This document shows positions 33,507 to 43,154 of a stretch of DNA of 51,201 bases, piece by piece; the first letter of the stretch is position 1; each line of letters begins with the position of its first letter. The notes under the pieces are model-generated. The model had not been told where the DNA came from and ran no database searches. It was given only the letters and a program-made list of their open reading frames with translations. The position numbers were made by a program, and so were the translations under genes. The stretch is taken from positions 1 to 51,201 of the forward strand of contig JAMPGX010000020.1 in NCBI GenBank assembly GCA_023663725.1, given 5' to 3'. The DNA is from a bacterium. Lineage in GTDB: Bacteria; Bacillota; Clostridia; Lachnospirales; Lachnospiraceae.

Positions 33507-33940
33507 TGATACTTACGGGTATGGACGGCTACGCGCAGCTGATTGCTGTGCTGGTGGTTTTTGCAGTGGTACTTGCAATTACGGCGGTAGTGACCAAGTA
33601 TATTGCAAGGTATCAGAAAGCACAGGGTACGAGCGGCAATATTGAGGTGTTGGAGACTGTACAGATTGCTCCTGGCAAATACATTCAGTTGGTACGGCTG
33701 GGGAAAATCTATGCAGCTATTGCCGTGTGCAAGGATACGGTGACAATGCTGTGTCAGATTTCAGGGGAACAGATTGACAAGAGAGATATGTCGGGGGAGC
33801 AGGGCCTGAAGTTCAGGGAGTTTTTGGGAAATATGCTGCGCAAGGATGCTGATTCAAAGCTTCAGGGGACAGTGTGGCAGTGCGAAAGTGATATGCCGCA
33901 AGAACCGGAGGGAGAACAGACGGATGACTGTGACCAATAG
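33506..33940 (+). CDS. fliO: Flagellar export gate accessory protein FliO (FliZ)
   Basis: A 144-residue small membrane protein that assists assembly of the FliP ring. One transmembrane helix at about 9-33 (QLIAVLVVFAVVLAITAVV), then the short cytoplasmic domain with IEVLETVQIAPGKYIQLVRL. It overlaps the cheY stop (TGATG) and the fliP start, so translation is probably coupled. Confidence 0.88.
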   Translation: MILTGMDGYAQLIAVLVVFAVVLAITAVVTKYIARYQKAQGTSGNIEVLETVQIAPGKYIQLVRLGKIYAAIAVCKDTVTMLCQISGEQIDKRDMSGEQGLKFREFLGNMLRKDADSKLQGTVWQCESDMPQEPEGEQTDDCDQ

Positions 33941-34793
33941 AAGGAAGAAAAAGTACATTATGCATTTAATATGCCTGCTGATCACGGTGGGCATATTGTG
34001 TATTCATATTCCCCTTACAGTTTTTGCCACAGAGGATCAGACTACGGGTTCTACGGATGAAACTACAATTCGGTATGGAGCGGGAGAGATTCAGACGCCT
34101 GAGGAGCTGGAAGAACTGAATGTACAGAATCGCTTCAGCATCACGATCAATGAAGGCAACGGGCAGGTCAACGGTATGTTGCGGATCATGATTATGCTGA
34201 CCTTGATCGCTCTGGCACCCACGCTGCTGTTAATGCTTACGGCTTATACCCGTATCATCATTGTGTTGCATTTTACCCGGTCGGCGCTCAATACGCAGAC
34301 TTCACCGCCCAATCAGGTGTTGATTGGTATCGCGCTGTTTTTGACTCTTTTCATCATGCAGCCCACATTGCAAAGTGTGTATAATGATGCGATTGTGCCG
34401 CTCGACGAGGGCGCGATTACGCAGGAGGAGGCGTTTGAGGCGGCGATGCAGCCCTTTCGGGAGTTTATGTACAGGGAGACGCTGACCAAGGATGTGGATC
34501 TCTTTATGGATATTGCCGGCCAGGAGTGGGACGGGCAGACGCTTAGCGATATTCCACTCTCCATATTGATTCCCAGCTTTATTATTGGAGAACTGCGACA
34601 GGCGTTTTTTATGGGCTTTGTCATTTATATTCCTTTTATTGTAATTGACATGGTAGTGGCATCTACGTTGATGAGCATGGGTATGATGATGCTACCGCCT
34701 ACGACGATCTCCATGCCCTTCAAGATTCTGCTCTTTGTGGTTGCGGACGGTTGGAGTCTGGTGATTAAGAATCTGGTGGAGACGTTCTACTAG
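33924..34793 (+). CDS. fliP: Flagellar export gate protein FliP
   Basis: A 289-residue core membrane protein of the type III export gate, forming a pentamer with FliQ and FliR. A signal sequence occupies about 1-35 (LICLLITVGILCIHIPLTVF). Conserved blocks include LTAYTRIIIVLHFTRSALN, PPNQVLIGIALFLTLFIMQP and MGMMMLPPTTISMPFKILLF. ATG 33924 overlaps fliO by 17 bp with GGAGGG upstream. All four helices of the family are present. Confidence 0.95.
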   Translation: MTVTNRRKKKYIMHLICLLITVGILCIHIPLTVFATEDQTTGSTDETTIRYGAGEIQTPEELEELNVQNRFSITINEGNGQVNGMLRIMIMLTLIALAPTLLLMLTAYTRIIIVLHFTRSALNTQTSPPNQVLIGIALFLTLFIMQPTLQSVYNDAIVPLDEGAITQEEAFEAAMQPFREFMYRETLTKDVDLFMDIAGQEWDGQTLSDIPLSILIPSFIIGELRQAFFMGFVIYIPFIVIDMVVASTLMSMGMMMLPPTTISMPFKILLFVVADGWSLVIKNLVETFY

Positions 34794-34849
34794 CGTATTA
34801 GCTCTGAAGGCCGGAATTATAGCTGGATAGGAAAGGGAGAGTGATCTAT

Positions 34850-35122
34850 ATGACAGTTGAAGGAGTGGCAGAGATTGCGAGCAGGGCGCTGATGCTGATT
34901 ATCAAGGTGTCTATGCCGGTGCTGCTGGTATCTCTGTGTATCGGCCTGCTGGTCAGCATTTTTCAGACCGTGACATCGATACAGGAGCAGACCTTGACAT
35001 TCGTGCCCAAGATCATTGGCATATTTGTGGCATTGATTATTATGGGGCCCTGGATGATGAATTCCATGGCGGAGTTTATGACGGAGCTATGGTCCAATTT
35101 CAGTTTATATGTGAGTGGCTGA
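34850..35122 (+). CDS. fliQ: Flagellar export gate protein FliQ
   Basis: A 90-residue, two-helix subunit of the export gate, the standard size. The pattern LVSLCIGLLVSIFQTVTSIQ, EQTLTFVPKI is diagnostic. ATG 34850 follows GGGAGA by 9 bases; a GTG three codons earlier is a less likely start. Confidence 0.95.
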   Translation: MTVEGVAEIASRALMLIIKVSMPVLLVSLCIGLLVSIFQTVTSIQEQTLTFVPKIIGIFVALIIMGPWMMNSMAEFMTELWSNFSLYVSG

Positions 35123-35177
35123 CCAGGAGAGATGAGCAGTTTCACAGAAAAGCTAAGTGATCTGCACGGGGAATGAA

Positions 35178-35960
35178 ATGATTGATTTATCTTTTTCGAT
35201 GTATGATCTGGAATATTTTTTGCTGATATTGACGCGTGTGAGCTGTTTTGTTTTTGTAGCACCCTTTTTCAGTATGAATAATACTCCCCGTCATATCCGG
35301 ATTGCATTGTCCGTCTTTACTGCGCTCTTGTTGTATCAGACGTTGACGCCGGCGCCGGCGGTAGAGTATCAGACCGTGGCCGGATACACGGCCATCGTGG
35401 TGAAGGAAGCTCTCACAGGGCTGATGGTGGGGCTGGGAACGGCAATGTGCAGCGCCATAGTGAATTTTGCGGGACATATGGTGGATATGGAGACAGGTCT
35501 GTCCATGGTGACACTGATGGATCCCGCCACCAGGACGAATTCCAGTATCACGGGCGTATATTATCAGTATGTAGTAATGCTGATGCTCATCGCCAGCGGT
35601 ATGTACCGATATTTATTTGGGGCCTTAGCGGATACCTTTGTGCTCATCCCTGTCAATGGCGCTATATTTCGAATGGACTCTCTGCTGGTCTCTGTAGTGG
35701 ATTTCATGGTTGGTTACATTGTCATCGGTTTTCGGATATGCCTGCCAGTCTTCTGCGTGACCCTGCTGCTGAACGCTATTCTGGGGGTGTTGGCCAAGGT
35801 AGCCCCGCAGATGAATATGTTTGCGGTGGGTATACAAATGAAAATTCTGGTGGGGCTGTCGGTGTTATTATTTACAGCCAGCATGCTGCCGGATGCGGCA
35901 AATTTTATATTCATACAGATGAAAGAAACGATTACGGCCATAGTGGGAGGCATAATGTGA
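35178..35960 (+). CDS. fliR: Flagellar export gate protein FliR
   Basis: A 260-residue polytopic membrane protein of the export gate (about six helices), with ILTRVSCFVFVAPFFSM near the N-terminus and LLNAILGVLAKVAPQMNMF near the C-terminus. ATG 35178 (after GGGGA) is chosen over GTG 35157. The end overlaps flhB in a different frame by 4 bp (GTGA). Some Clostridia carry a fused FliR-FlhB; here they are separate. Confidence 0.94.
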   Translation: MIDLSFSMYDLEYFLLILTRVSCFVFVAPFFSMNNTPRHIRIALSVFTALLLYQTLTPAPAVEYQTVAGYTAIVVKEALTGLMVGLGTAMCSAIVNFAGHMVDMETGLSMVTLMDPATRTNSSITGVYYQYVVMLMLIASGMYRYLFGALADTFVLIPVNGAIFRMDSLLVSVVDFMVGYIVIGFRICLPVFCVTLLLNAILGVLAKVAPQMNMFAVGIQMKILVGLSVLLFTASMLPDAANFIFIQMKETITAIVGGIM

Positions 35961-37069
35961 TATTGCAATACAATCTTCAATTCTTTGCCAAGGATGGACC
36001 TGGCGGAGAGAGGACTGAGCCGGCAACCGCCAAGAAATTGAATGATGCCAGAAAAGAAGGCCAGGTAGCCAAGAGCCGCGAGATTGCCAATGGCGTGACG
36101 CTTCTCAGCCTGTTTCTGATATTGAAGTTCTATGTGGGATATATGGGCACAAGGTTTATGGAGATGTTTCAGGGGATATATAATAATATACCTGGAACGG
36201 CATTCTTCTGGCATGGCAATATACCGCAGGACAGTGTGCGGACCATGTATATTCAGATGATGGTGAATGTTCTGTTAATTATTTTGCCCATCCTTTTGAT
36301 TGGTTTTGTGGTAGCCTTTGTGTGTGATGTCGCCCAGGTGAAATGGAAGGTGTCGGGTAAGCCGCTCAAGCCCAAGCTGAGCAAGCTGAATCCGCTCAAG
36401 GGCTTTAAAAAGATAATTTCCGTTAATTCGTTGGTAGAGCTGCTGAAGGCTGTGTTAAAAATTCTGCTGATTGCATATATAGCCTATTCCTTTCTAAAGG
36501 ATAAGAGAATGCTGCTGCTGTCGATGTATGATATGCCGTTGTTACAGGCCATCTCCCTGACAGCGGAGGCAGTGACGGATATGGGAATACGGATTGCGGC
36601 TGTGTATATGATTATCGCTTTTGCGGACTATATCTATCAGAAGTTTAAGTTCAGAGAAGATATGAAGATGACTAAGCAGGAGGTCAAGGACGAGTTCAAA
36701 CAGTCTGAGGGAGATCCACAGGTCAAGGGAAGAATCAGACAGAAGATGAGAGAAGCCTCCATGCGCCGTATGATGCAGGATCTGCCAAGGGCAGATGTAG
36801 TCATCACCAACCCTACCCATTTTGCAGTGGCCATCCAGTATGATCCGGATGTGGCGGATGCTCCGCTGGTGCTGGCCAAGGGCGCAGATCATCTGGCCGC
36901 CAGAATCAAGGAGGTTGCCAGAGAGAATCATATTGAGATTGTAGAAAATAAGCCGCTGGCCCGAATGCTTTACGCCAATGTCGAGGTGGGTCAGATGGTG
37001 CCGCCGGAGCTGTATCAGGCAGTGGCTGAGGTGTTGGCCTTTGTATATCAGCTACAAGGAAAGATATAA
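35957..37069 (+). CDS. flhB: Flagellar export switch protein FlhB
   Basis: A 370-residue membrane protein controlling export substrate specificity. It starts with GTG at 35957 (GGGAGG 6 bases upstream) and the conserved KDGPGGERTEPATAKKLNDA. Four transmembrane helices follow, then the cytoplasmic domain with the self-cleavage site N285-P-T-H288. The frame is open for another 170 codons upstream inside fliR, but that translation is not FlhB-like. It works with FliK, which triggers the switch from hook to filament export. Confidence 0.95.
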   Translation: MILQYNLQFFAKDGPGGERTEPATAKKLNDARKEGQVAKSREIANGVTLLSLFLILKFYVGYMGTRFMEMFQGIYNNIPGTAFFWHGNIPQDSVRTMYIQMMVNVLLIILPILLIGFVVAFVCDVAQVKWKVSGKPLKPKLSKLNPLKGFKKIISVNSLVELLKAVLKILLIAYIAYSFLKDKRMLLLSMYDMPLLQAISLTAEAVTDMGIRIAAVYMIIAFADYIYQKFKFREDMKMTKQEVKDEFKQSEGDPQVKGRIRQKMREASMRRMMQDLPRADVVITNPTHFAVAIQYDPDVADAPLVLAKGADHLAARIKEVARENHIEIVENKPLARMLYANVEVGQMVPPELYQAVAEVLAFVYQLQGKI

Positions 37070-37104
37070 GCTTGTAAAGTAGAAAATTACGAAAGGAGCC
37101 GGTT

Positions 37105-39159
37105 ATGAATATCAATGTGACAAAAATGGCGAGAACTGACATTATTGTGGCAATCTATATGCTGGTTGCTTTCTTGATGTTTATTATTTCCCTGCCGGCA
37201 ATTCTTCTGGATGTGCTGATGGCATTCAATATCGCCATCGCGTTCACGATTTTGTTTGTGTGTATGTTTACCAAGGAAGTGCTTGATCTGTCCTATTTTC
37301 CTACGATCCTGCTCTTCACCACGATATTCCGTATTGCCATGAACGTGTCCTCCACAAGACTGATTCTGACTACCGGAACCTCCGGCAATGTGGTCAAGAC
37401 CTTCGGACAGTTTGTGGGCGGCGGTGATCTGATTGTAGGTGCCATTATATTTATTATATTGATTCTGATTCAATTTCTGGTGATCAATAAGGGTTCTGAG
37501 CGTGTGGCTGAGGTGACGGCCAGATTTACGCTGGACGCCATGCCCGGTAAACAGATGGCCATTGACGCCGACTTGAACACCGGCGCCATCACGGACGAGG
37601 AAGCCAAGATACGGCGTGACAAGATCCAACTGGAATCCAGTTTCTTTGGTTCCATGGATGGTGCCGTAAAATATGTTAAGGGGGATGCCATAGCGGGGCT
37701 GTTGCTGACGGTGATCAACCTGATCGGCGGTATCGCCATGGGAGTGCTGCGCAAGGACATGGACATAGGCAGCGCACTGGATAACTTTGGTATATTGACG
37801 ATTGGTGACGGACTGGTGAGCCAGATTCCCTCCCTGCTGATCTCTCTGTCCACCGGTATTCTGGTGACCAAGGGGGGCAAGGAGGCCGAGTTCGGGCCAG
37901 TCATTATCAAGCAGCTTTTCGGTATTCCCAAGGTCATGTATTTTGTGGGCGCAACGCTGTCTATACTCGGCTTTGCCACGGAGCTTAACACGATCCTGTT
38001 TGTGGGCATGGGCCTATTGTTCGTGGTGGGTGGCAGGGCGATAGCGGCCAATCTGGAGACAGCGGCCATTGTGAGCGCGGTGGACACTGAGGAAGCGGCG
38101 GCGGAGGAGATTCGCCAGCCGGAGAATGTGAACAGTCTGTTGCAGGTGGATCCGATTGAGCTGGAGTTTGGCTATGGTATCATCCCTCTGGCTGATGTGA
38201 ATCAGGGGGGCGATCTGTTGGACCGCGTAGTTATGATCAGGCGGCAGATGGCGCTGGAGCTTGGCACAGTGGTCCCCATTATCCGACTGCGCGACAATAT
38301 TCAGTTGAATCCGAACCAGTATATTATCAAGGTTAAGGGGATACAGGTCAGTGAGGGCGAGATACTCTTTGACCATTATATGGCCATGAATCCCGGCTAT
38401 GTGGAGGAGGAGATCACAGGCATTCCTACCTTTGAACCGTCATTTCATCTGCCGGCGATCTGGATTACAGAGGGCCAGCGTGAGCGGGCGGAGAGTCTTG
38501 GCTATACCGTGGTGGATCCCCCCTCCATCATAGCGACCCATCTGACAGAGATTATCCGGCAGTACATCTCGGAGCTGCTGACCAGGCAGGATGTGCAGAA
38601 TCTGGTCAACAATATGAAGGAGACCAATCCTTCTCTGGTGGAGGAATTGGTTCCCAAGCTTCTGGGCATTGGCGAGATACAGAAGGTGTTGCAGAATCTG
38701 CTGAAGGAGGGGATATCCATCAGAGATCTGCTGACGATTATGGAGACGCTGGCGGATTATGGGGCGACAACCAGAGACACGGATGTTCTGACCGAGTATG
38801 TGCGGCAGAGCCTGAAGCGAGCGATATCTCGAAGATTTTTCCCTGCCAATGAGACCACCAGCGTCGTGACGCTGGATCCCAAGATTGAGCAGGAGATCAT
38901 GAACAGCATCAAACAGACTGAGACCGGCGCATATCTGAATCTGGATCCCGCGCGATCCAAGGCGATATTGAGTTCGGTGGAGAAGGAGATGCAGAAGCTG
39001 GAGAATCTTGGGAAAAATCCGATCATCATTACATCGCCCATTGTCAGGATGTATTTTAAGCGCTTGACAGAAGAGTATTACAGGGATCTGATCGTGGTAT
39101 CCTACAATGAGGTCGAGACAGATATTGAATTACAGTCAGTAGGGATGGTGACAGCATAA
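37105..39159 (+). CDS. flhA: Flagellar export gate protein FlhA
   Basis: A 684-residue export component with about eight N-terminal transmembrane helices (1-320) and a large cytoplasmic docking domain (about 350-684) for chaperone-substrate complexes. The region between helices 4 and 5 contains the FHIPEP-type stretch RFTLDAMPGKQMAIDADLNT. A strong AAAGGAG precedes ATG 37105. It ends in TAATG overlap with flhF. Confidence 0.96.
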   Translation: MNINVTKMARTDIIVAIYMLVAFLMFIISLPAILLDVLMAFNIAIAFTILFVCMFTKEVLDLSYFPTILLFTTIFRIAMNVSSTRLILTTGTSGNVVKTFGQFVGGGDLIVGAIIFIILILIQFLVINKGSERVAEVTARFTLDAMPGKQMAIDADLNTGAITDEEAKIRRDKIQLESSFFGSMDGAVKYVKGDAIAGLLLTVINLIGGIAMGVLRKDMDIGSALDNFGILTIGDGLVSQIPSLLISLSTGILVTKGGKEAEFGPVIIKQLFGIPKVMYFVGATLSILGFATELNTILFVGMGLLFVVGGRAIAANLETAAIVSAVDTEEAAAEEIRQPENVNSLLQVDPIELEFGYGIIPLADVNQGGDLLDRVVMIRRQMALELGTVVPIIRLRDNIQLNPNQYIIKVKGIQVSEGEILFDHYMAMNPGYVEEEITGIPTFEPSFHLPAIWITEGQRERAESLGYTVVDPPSIIATHLTEIIRQYISELLTRQDVQNLVNNMKETNPSLVEELVPKLLGIGEIQKVLQNLLKEGISIRDLLTIMETLADYGATTRDTDVLTEYVRQSLKRAISRRFFPANETTSVVTLDPKIEQEIMNSIKQTETGAYLNLDPARSKAILSSVEKEMQKLENLGKNPIIITSPIVRMYFKRLTEEYYRDLIVVSYNEVETDIELQSVGMVTA

Positions 39160-40409
39160 TGATCATTAAGAAGTTCACGGGGAAAACAGAGGCAGAGGCG
39201 ACCGAGGCCGCTAAAAAGGAGCTGGGCAGCGGCGTGGTAATCATGAATGTCAGGCAGATCAAGCCCAAGGGACTGCTGGCGGCAATCAAACCCAAGCTGA
39301 CGGAGGTGACTGCGGCCATGGAGGAGGAGCCGGACCGCAGCGCCTATGTGAGAAAGGAATCTGCGCCTGCGCGGACTGTCGCTCCTGTAACTGCAGCTCC
39401 TCTTTCCGGCGGGACGCGCAGCATAGAGGAAAAGCTGGAGAATCTGCAGACCTTGCTGGAAAGTCAGCTCAAGCTCAGGCAACAGGAGAGCACGCAGCCC
39501 GAGGCGGAAAAACAGAACGGCTCAGCGGCTGCTGTTCGTCGGGAGGAGCCGGAACAGTCCATGCCGGAGGAGCCGGAGCAGACACAGGAGGAGTCGGAGC
39601 AGGACAGTGAACTGAAGAAGTTCAGCAAGCTAATCTATGATACTCTGCTGGAGAACGAGGTGGATGAAAAATATGCGGGCAAGATCATGGAGGAGATGGA
39701 TAAGATCCAGAAGCCCAATATGCCGTTTGACTACCTGCTGGCGAGTATATATCAGCGAATGATTTTGAAATTCGGTAAGACAGAGGAGAATGCGGAGACA
39801 GGCAATGGTCCCAGGACGGTGATCTTTATCGGGCCAACGGGAGTGGGCAAGACCACTACCATTGCCAAGATTGCCAGCCGTTACGCGGTAGAGCAGAAGA
39901 AAAAGGTAGCTCTGTTGACAATGGACACATATCGGATAGCGGCGGCGGAGCAGTTGAGGACATACGCCAATATCCTGATGGTTCCCTTCAGGGTGGTATA
40001 TACAGAGGAAGAGCTGCTTACAGCTATACAGGATTTTCAGAATTATGATTATATTCTGATGGATACAGCAGGGCATTCTCCACAGAACAAGGAGCAGCTG
40101 GCGGAGATGAAGCAGTTGCTGAGCAGGGTGAAGAAGCTGGCAGACTGTCATTTCTACCTGGTGCTCAGTGCAACCACCAAATATAAGGATCTGATGAAGA
40201 TTGCGGATAGCTATAGGCAGATTGCGGAGTACAAGCTGATCTTTACCAAGCTGGATGAGACGGAGGCACTGGGGAATCTACTGAATCTGAGACTTTATAC
40301 GGATGCTGGCATTGCCTATGTAACTTGCGGGCAGAATGTTCCGGATGACATCGAGGTATTTAACCCGCAGAAAACAGTGAAGCAGCTATTGGGCGGAGGA
40401 CGACAGTAG
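39159..40409 (+). CDS. flhF: SRP-type GTPase FlhF
   Basis: A 416-residue GTPase that fixes the number and site of flagella. The N-terminal B domain (about 1-130) is variable and acidic; the NG domain has G1 GPTGVGKT (225-232), the LLTMDTYRIAAAEQLRTYAN block, G3 DTAGH (302-306) and FTKLDET. The G3 motif has His where the SRP family usually has Arg. It is coupled to flhA and followed by flhG, its activator. Confidence 0.95.
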   Translation: MIIKKFTGKTEAEATEAAKKELGSGVVIMNVRQIKPKGLLAAIKPKLTEVTAAMEEEPDRSAYVRKESAPARTVAPVTAAPLSGGTRSIEEKLENLQTLLESQLKLRQQESTQPEAEKQNGSAAAVRREEPEQSMPEEPEQTQEESEQDSELKKFSKLIYDTLLENEVDEKYAGKIMEEMDKIQKPNMPFDYLLASIYQRMILKFGKTEENAETGNGPRTVIFIGPTGVGKTTTIAKIASRYAVEQKKKVALLTMDTYRIAAAEQLRTYANILMVPFRVVYTEEELLTAIQDFQNYDYILMDTAGHSPQNKEQLAEMKQLLSRVKKLADCHFYLVLSATTKYKDLMKIADSYRQIAEYKLIFTKLDETEALGNLLNLRLYTDAGIAYVTCGQNVPDDIEVFNPQKTVKQLLGGGRQ

Positions 40410-40438
40410 CAGATACAGAAATATTAAGAGGACGCCAT

Positions 40439-41314
40439 ATGGACCAGGCAGAACAATTACGAATAATTAAAGCAGGCCAACAGTTTAGACCTTTGGCCAG
40501 AGTGATAACGGTTACCAGCGGTAAGGGAGGAGTGGGTAAGTCCAATACCTCCATCAACCTGGCCATACAGTTCCGTAAGATGGGACAGAGAGTTATTATT
40601 CTGGATGCGGATTTTGGTCTGGCGAATATCGAGATTATGTTCGGAACAGTTCCCAAGCATAATCTGTGTGACTTGATCTATCAGGGCAAGAATATCAAGG
40701 ACATCATTACCTGGGGGGCCATGGACGTAGGATTTATCTCCGGCGGATCGGGAATCGCCGGTATGTCCAATTTAAGCAGGGATTACCTGATCTATATCAT
40801 TCGGAATCTGGCGGAGCTGGATGCTATCGCGGATATCATAATCGTGGACACAGGGGCGGGAATATCAGATGCAGTGTTGGAATTCCTGGTGGCCAGCGGA
40901 GAGATTCTGTTGGTGACTACGCCTGAACCAACCTCGATTACAGATTCCTATTCCCTCCTGAAATCCCTGGGGCGTCATCCAAGGTATGACAGCAATACTA
41001 CCGCGGTGAAGATGATTGCCAATCGGGTTGAGAAGGAGGCTGAGGGGGAGGTGCTGTTCAACAAGCTCAATGCGGTGGTAGCCAGATATCTCAAGATTCC
41101 TGTCAGTTATCTGGGCAGCATTCCGCAGGATCCACAGCTGGCCAGAGCAGTTATGCAACAGATGCCTGTGTCGATTCAGAGTCCGGGAGCCAGATCGACG
41201 CAGGCGTTCGAGAAGATCGCGGCGAAGCTGATGAATCGTGAAGAGAGCGCCAAGCAGCCAAGGCGTGGCATGGCAGCATTTTTTTCTCATATAATGTCAG
41301 GTAAGAAAATATAA
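40439..41314 (+). CDS. flhG: MinD-like ATPase FlhG (YlxH)
   Basis: A 291-residue deviant Walker A ATPase that controls flagellar number with FlhF. The N-terminal DQAEQLR motif (2-8) is the FlhF-stimulating peptide. The P-loop is TSGKGGVGKSN, and DADFGLANIEIMFG and DTGAGISDAV follow. A basic, amphipathic C-terminus (AFFSHIMSGKKI) fits membrane targeting. AAGAGGA precedes ATG. Confidence 0.95.
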   Translation: MDQAEQLRIIKAGQQFRPLARVITVTSGKGGVGKSNTSINLAIQFRKMGQRVIILDADFGLANIEIMFGTVPKHNLCDLIYQGKNIKDIITWGAMDVGFISGGSGIAGMSNLSRDYLIYIIRNLAELDAIADIIIVDTGAGISDAVLEFLVASGEILLVTTPEPTSITDSYSLLKSLGRHPRYDSNTTAVKMIANRVEKEAEGEVLFNKLNAVVARYLKIPVSYLGSIPQDPQLARAVMQQMPVSIQSPGARSTQAFEKIAAKLMNREESAKQPRRGMAAFFSHIMSGKKI

Positions 41315-41336
41315 AAAGCGAGGGGAGACGGGAAGA

Positions 41337-42080
41337 ATGAACAGTATGATATCAAAATTTATTGAGCCAGGAAATAAGATCGAGATTCAGATGGTGGATC
41401 AGCAGACGAATCAAAGTCAGGGGGCGACTAAGACCTATATCAGTCAGATACAGGATATTCTATCGGAAAATCAGATGGAAATTGTGATGCCGATGGAGCA
41501 GACCAAGCTGATTCTTCTTCCCGTGGACAGAGAGTACAATCTGGTGATCTATGCGGGAAACAGCCTTTTCCAGTGCTTTGCCAGGGTGATTGACCGCTAT
41601 AAGAGTCAGAATGTTTATATCCTGCTGGTGGAGTTGACCAGTAACCTTCGGAAATATCAGAGAAGGGAGTATTATCGCTTCAGTTGTGCGCTGGAGATGA
41701 ATTCACGCAATCTGGAGGAGGAGGAGATCAAAGCCATAGAGGAGAGGGATCCGCATAGCAATCTGATTCCGGGCCTGCCCTTGAAACGGAGTGTTATCGT
41801 GGATATCAGCGGCGGCGGCCTTCGCTTCCTGTCCAGTCACCCCTATGAGCCAGGGAGCATGATCTATATCAGCTACAATCTGTTTGCGGGAGGAAGTACC
41901 AAAGAATATGAGCTGGTGGGCAAAGTGCTCAGCTCTAAGAAGCTGGAGGACAGAAAGGGTTCCTATGAGCATCGGGTGCAGTATGTGGATATAGACGCGG
42001 ATGTGAGGGAAGAAATCATCAAATATATATTTGAGGAAGAGAGAAAGCATAGAAAAAAGGAACGGTTGGGTGAATCATGA
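41337..42080 (+). CDS. PilZ-domain flagellar brake protein (YcgR/FlgZ type)
   Basis: A 247-residue two-domain protein. The N-terminal half (about 1-110) fits the YcgR-N fold, and the C-terminal half is a PilZ domain with RREYYR and DISGGG, the cyclic-di-GMP-binding RxxxR and D/NxSxxG motifs. Such proteins bind stators or the switch and slow rotation when c-di-GMP is high. Placement between flhG and cheB gives it direct access to motor control. It overlaps cheB by 4 bp (ATGA). Confidence 0.9.
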   Translation: MNSMISKFIEPGNKIEIQMVDQQTNQSQGATKTYISQIQDILSENQMEIVMPMEQTKLILLPVDREYNLVIYAGNSLFQCFARVIDRYKSQNVYILLVELTSNLRKYQRREYYRFSCALEMNSRNLEEEEIKAIEERDPHSNLIPGLPLKRSVIVDISGGGLRFLSSHPYEPGSMIYISYNLFAGGSTKEYELVGKVLSSKKLEDRKGSYEHRVQYVDIDADVREEIIKYIFEEERKHRKKERLGES

Positions 42081-43153
42081 AAAAAATATTGGTTGTTGAT
42101 GACTCTGCACTTATGAGAAGAGTCCTGTGTGATATAATTAACAGCGATAAAAGGTTTGAAGTTGCCGACCGTGCCAAGGATGGAGTGGAGGCGTTGGAGC
42201 TGCTGCGTGGGAAAACCTACGACGTGGTGGTGCTGGATGTGAATATGCCCAGGATGAACGGACTGCAGCTGTTATATGAGCTGCGCAAGGCAGGGATATC
42301 CGCCAGAGTCATGATGGCCAGCACAGATACCAGGGAGGGGGCAAAGACCACTCTGGACGCACTGGAACTCGGAGCGTTGGATTTTGTACATAAACCGGAC
42401 ATGGCCGCCGCTTGCCGGAATGAGGACTTCAAGGAAGAATTTCTTCGGACCTTGTCTGTGGTGGCCGACAGCCGTCTGCCAGTATTCGAGAGCAGGGAGC
42501 GGGAGCGGCAGGTACGCAGCACAACGCAGAAGGTAGTCGAGATTGCACAAAAGCATGCGACGAGGATTACGGGCAGGAGGATTATTGCCATTGCCAGCTC
42601 TACTGGAGGACCTAAATCTCTGCAATCCGTGATCCCAAGACTGCCTGCCAGTTTGCAGGCGCCAGTGCTGATCGTCCAGCATATGCCCAAGGGCTTTACT
42701 GCGTCGCTTGCAGAACGGCTGGATGCTCTCAGCGAGGTCAGGGTCAAGGAAGCGGCAGAAGGAGATGAGCTGGAGAACGGTACGGTATATCTATCCATGG
42801 GTGGCAGCCACATGAATGTGAGAACCACGGCCGCAGGAAAAGCGGTGATCCACTATACGGATGAGCCGAGCAGAGAGGGTGTCAAGCCCTGCGCCAACTA
42901 CATGTATGAATCCTTGATGGAATGTGGATATGACGAGGTCGTATGTGTGGTGCTCACCGGAATGGGGGCAGATGGAACGGAAGGCATCAAGAACCTTAAG
43001 ACCAAGAAAAAGATACATGTAATTGCACAGGATCAGGAGACCAGCGTAGTGTATGGCATGCCGAGAAGTATAGCCAAGGCGGGTCTTGTAGATCAGGTGG
43101 TGCCGCTGGAACAGGTTGCACAGGAGATTATATTAAACGTGGGGGTAAAGTGA
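42077..43153 (+). CDS. cheB: Chemotaxis methylesterase CheB
   Basis: A 358-residue response regulator that demethylates and deamidates chemoreceptors. The receiver has D8/D9 and phospho-acceptor D54 (VVLDVNMPRMNG). The C-terminal esterase has the Ser in ASSTGGPKSL (S175), His in VQHMPKGFTASL and Asp in LTGMGADG. cheR, its methyltransferase partner, is not in the window. It is coupled to the PilZ gene upstream; cheA follows after 1 bp. Confidence 0.96.
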   Translation: MKKILVVDDSALMRRVLCDIINSDKRFEVADRAKDGVEALELLRGKTYDVVVLDVNMPRMNGLQLLYELRKAGISARVMMASTDTREGAKTTLDALELGALDFVHKPDMAAACRNEDFKEEFLRTLSVVADSRLPVFESRERERQVRSTTQKVVEIAQKHATRITGRRIIAIASSTGGPKSLQSVIPRLPASLQAPVLIVQHMPKGFTASLAERLDALSEVRVKEAAEGDELENGTVYLSMGGSHMNVRTTAAGKAVIHYTDEPSREGVKPCANYMYESLMECGYDEVVCVVLTGMGADGTEGIKNLKTKKKIHVIAQDQETSVVYGMPRSIAKAGLVDQVVPLEQVAQEIILNVGVK

Positions 43154-43154
43154 T

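Noticed and set aside
35447-35956. 170-codon upstream extension of the flhB frame, suggesting a FliR-FlhB fusion
   Set aside because: It lies in another frame inside a full-length, canonical FliR. Its translation is not membrane-protein-like, and FlhB has a well-placed GTG start with GGGAGG at 35957. I see no slippery sequence at the junction.
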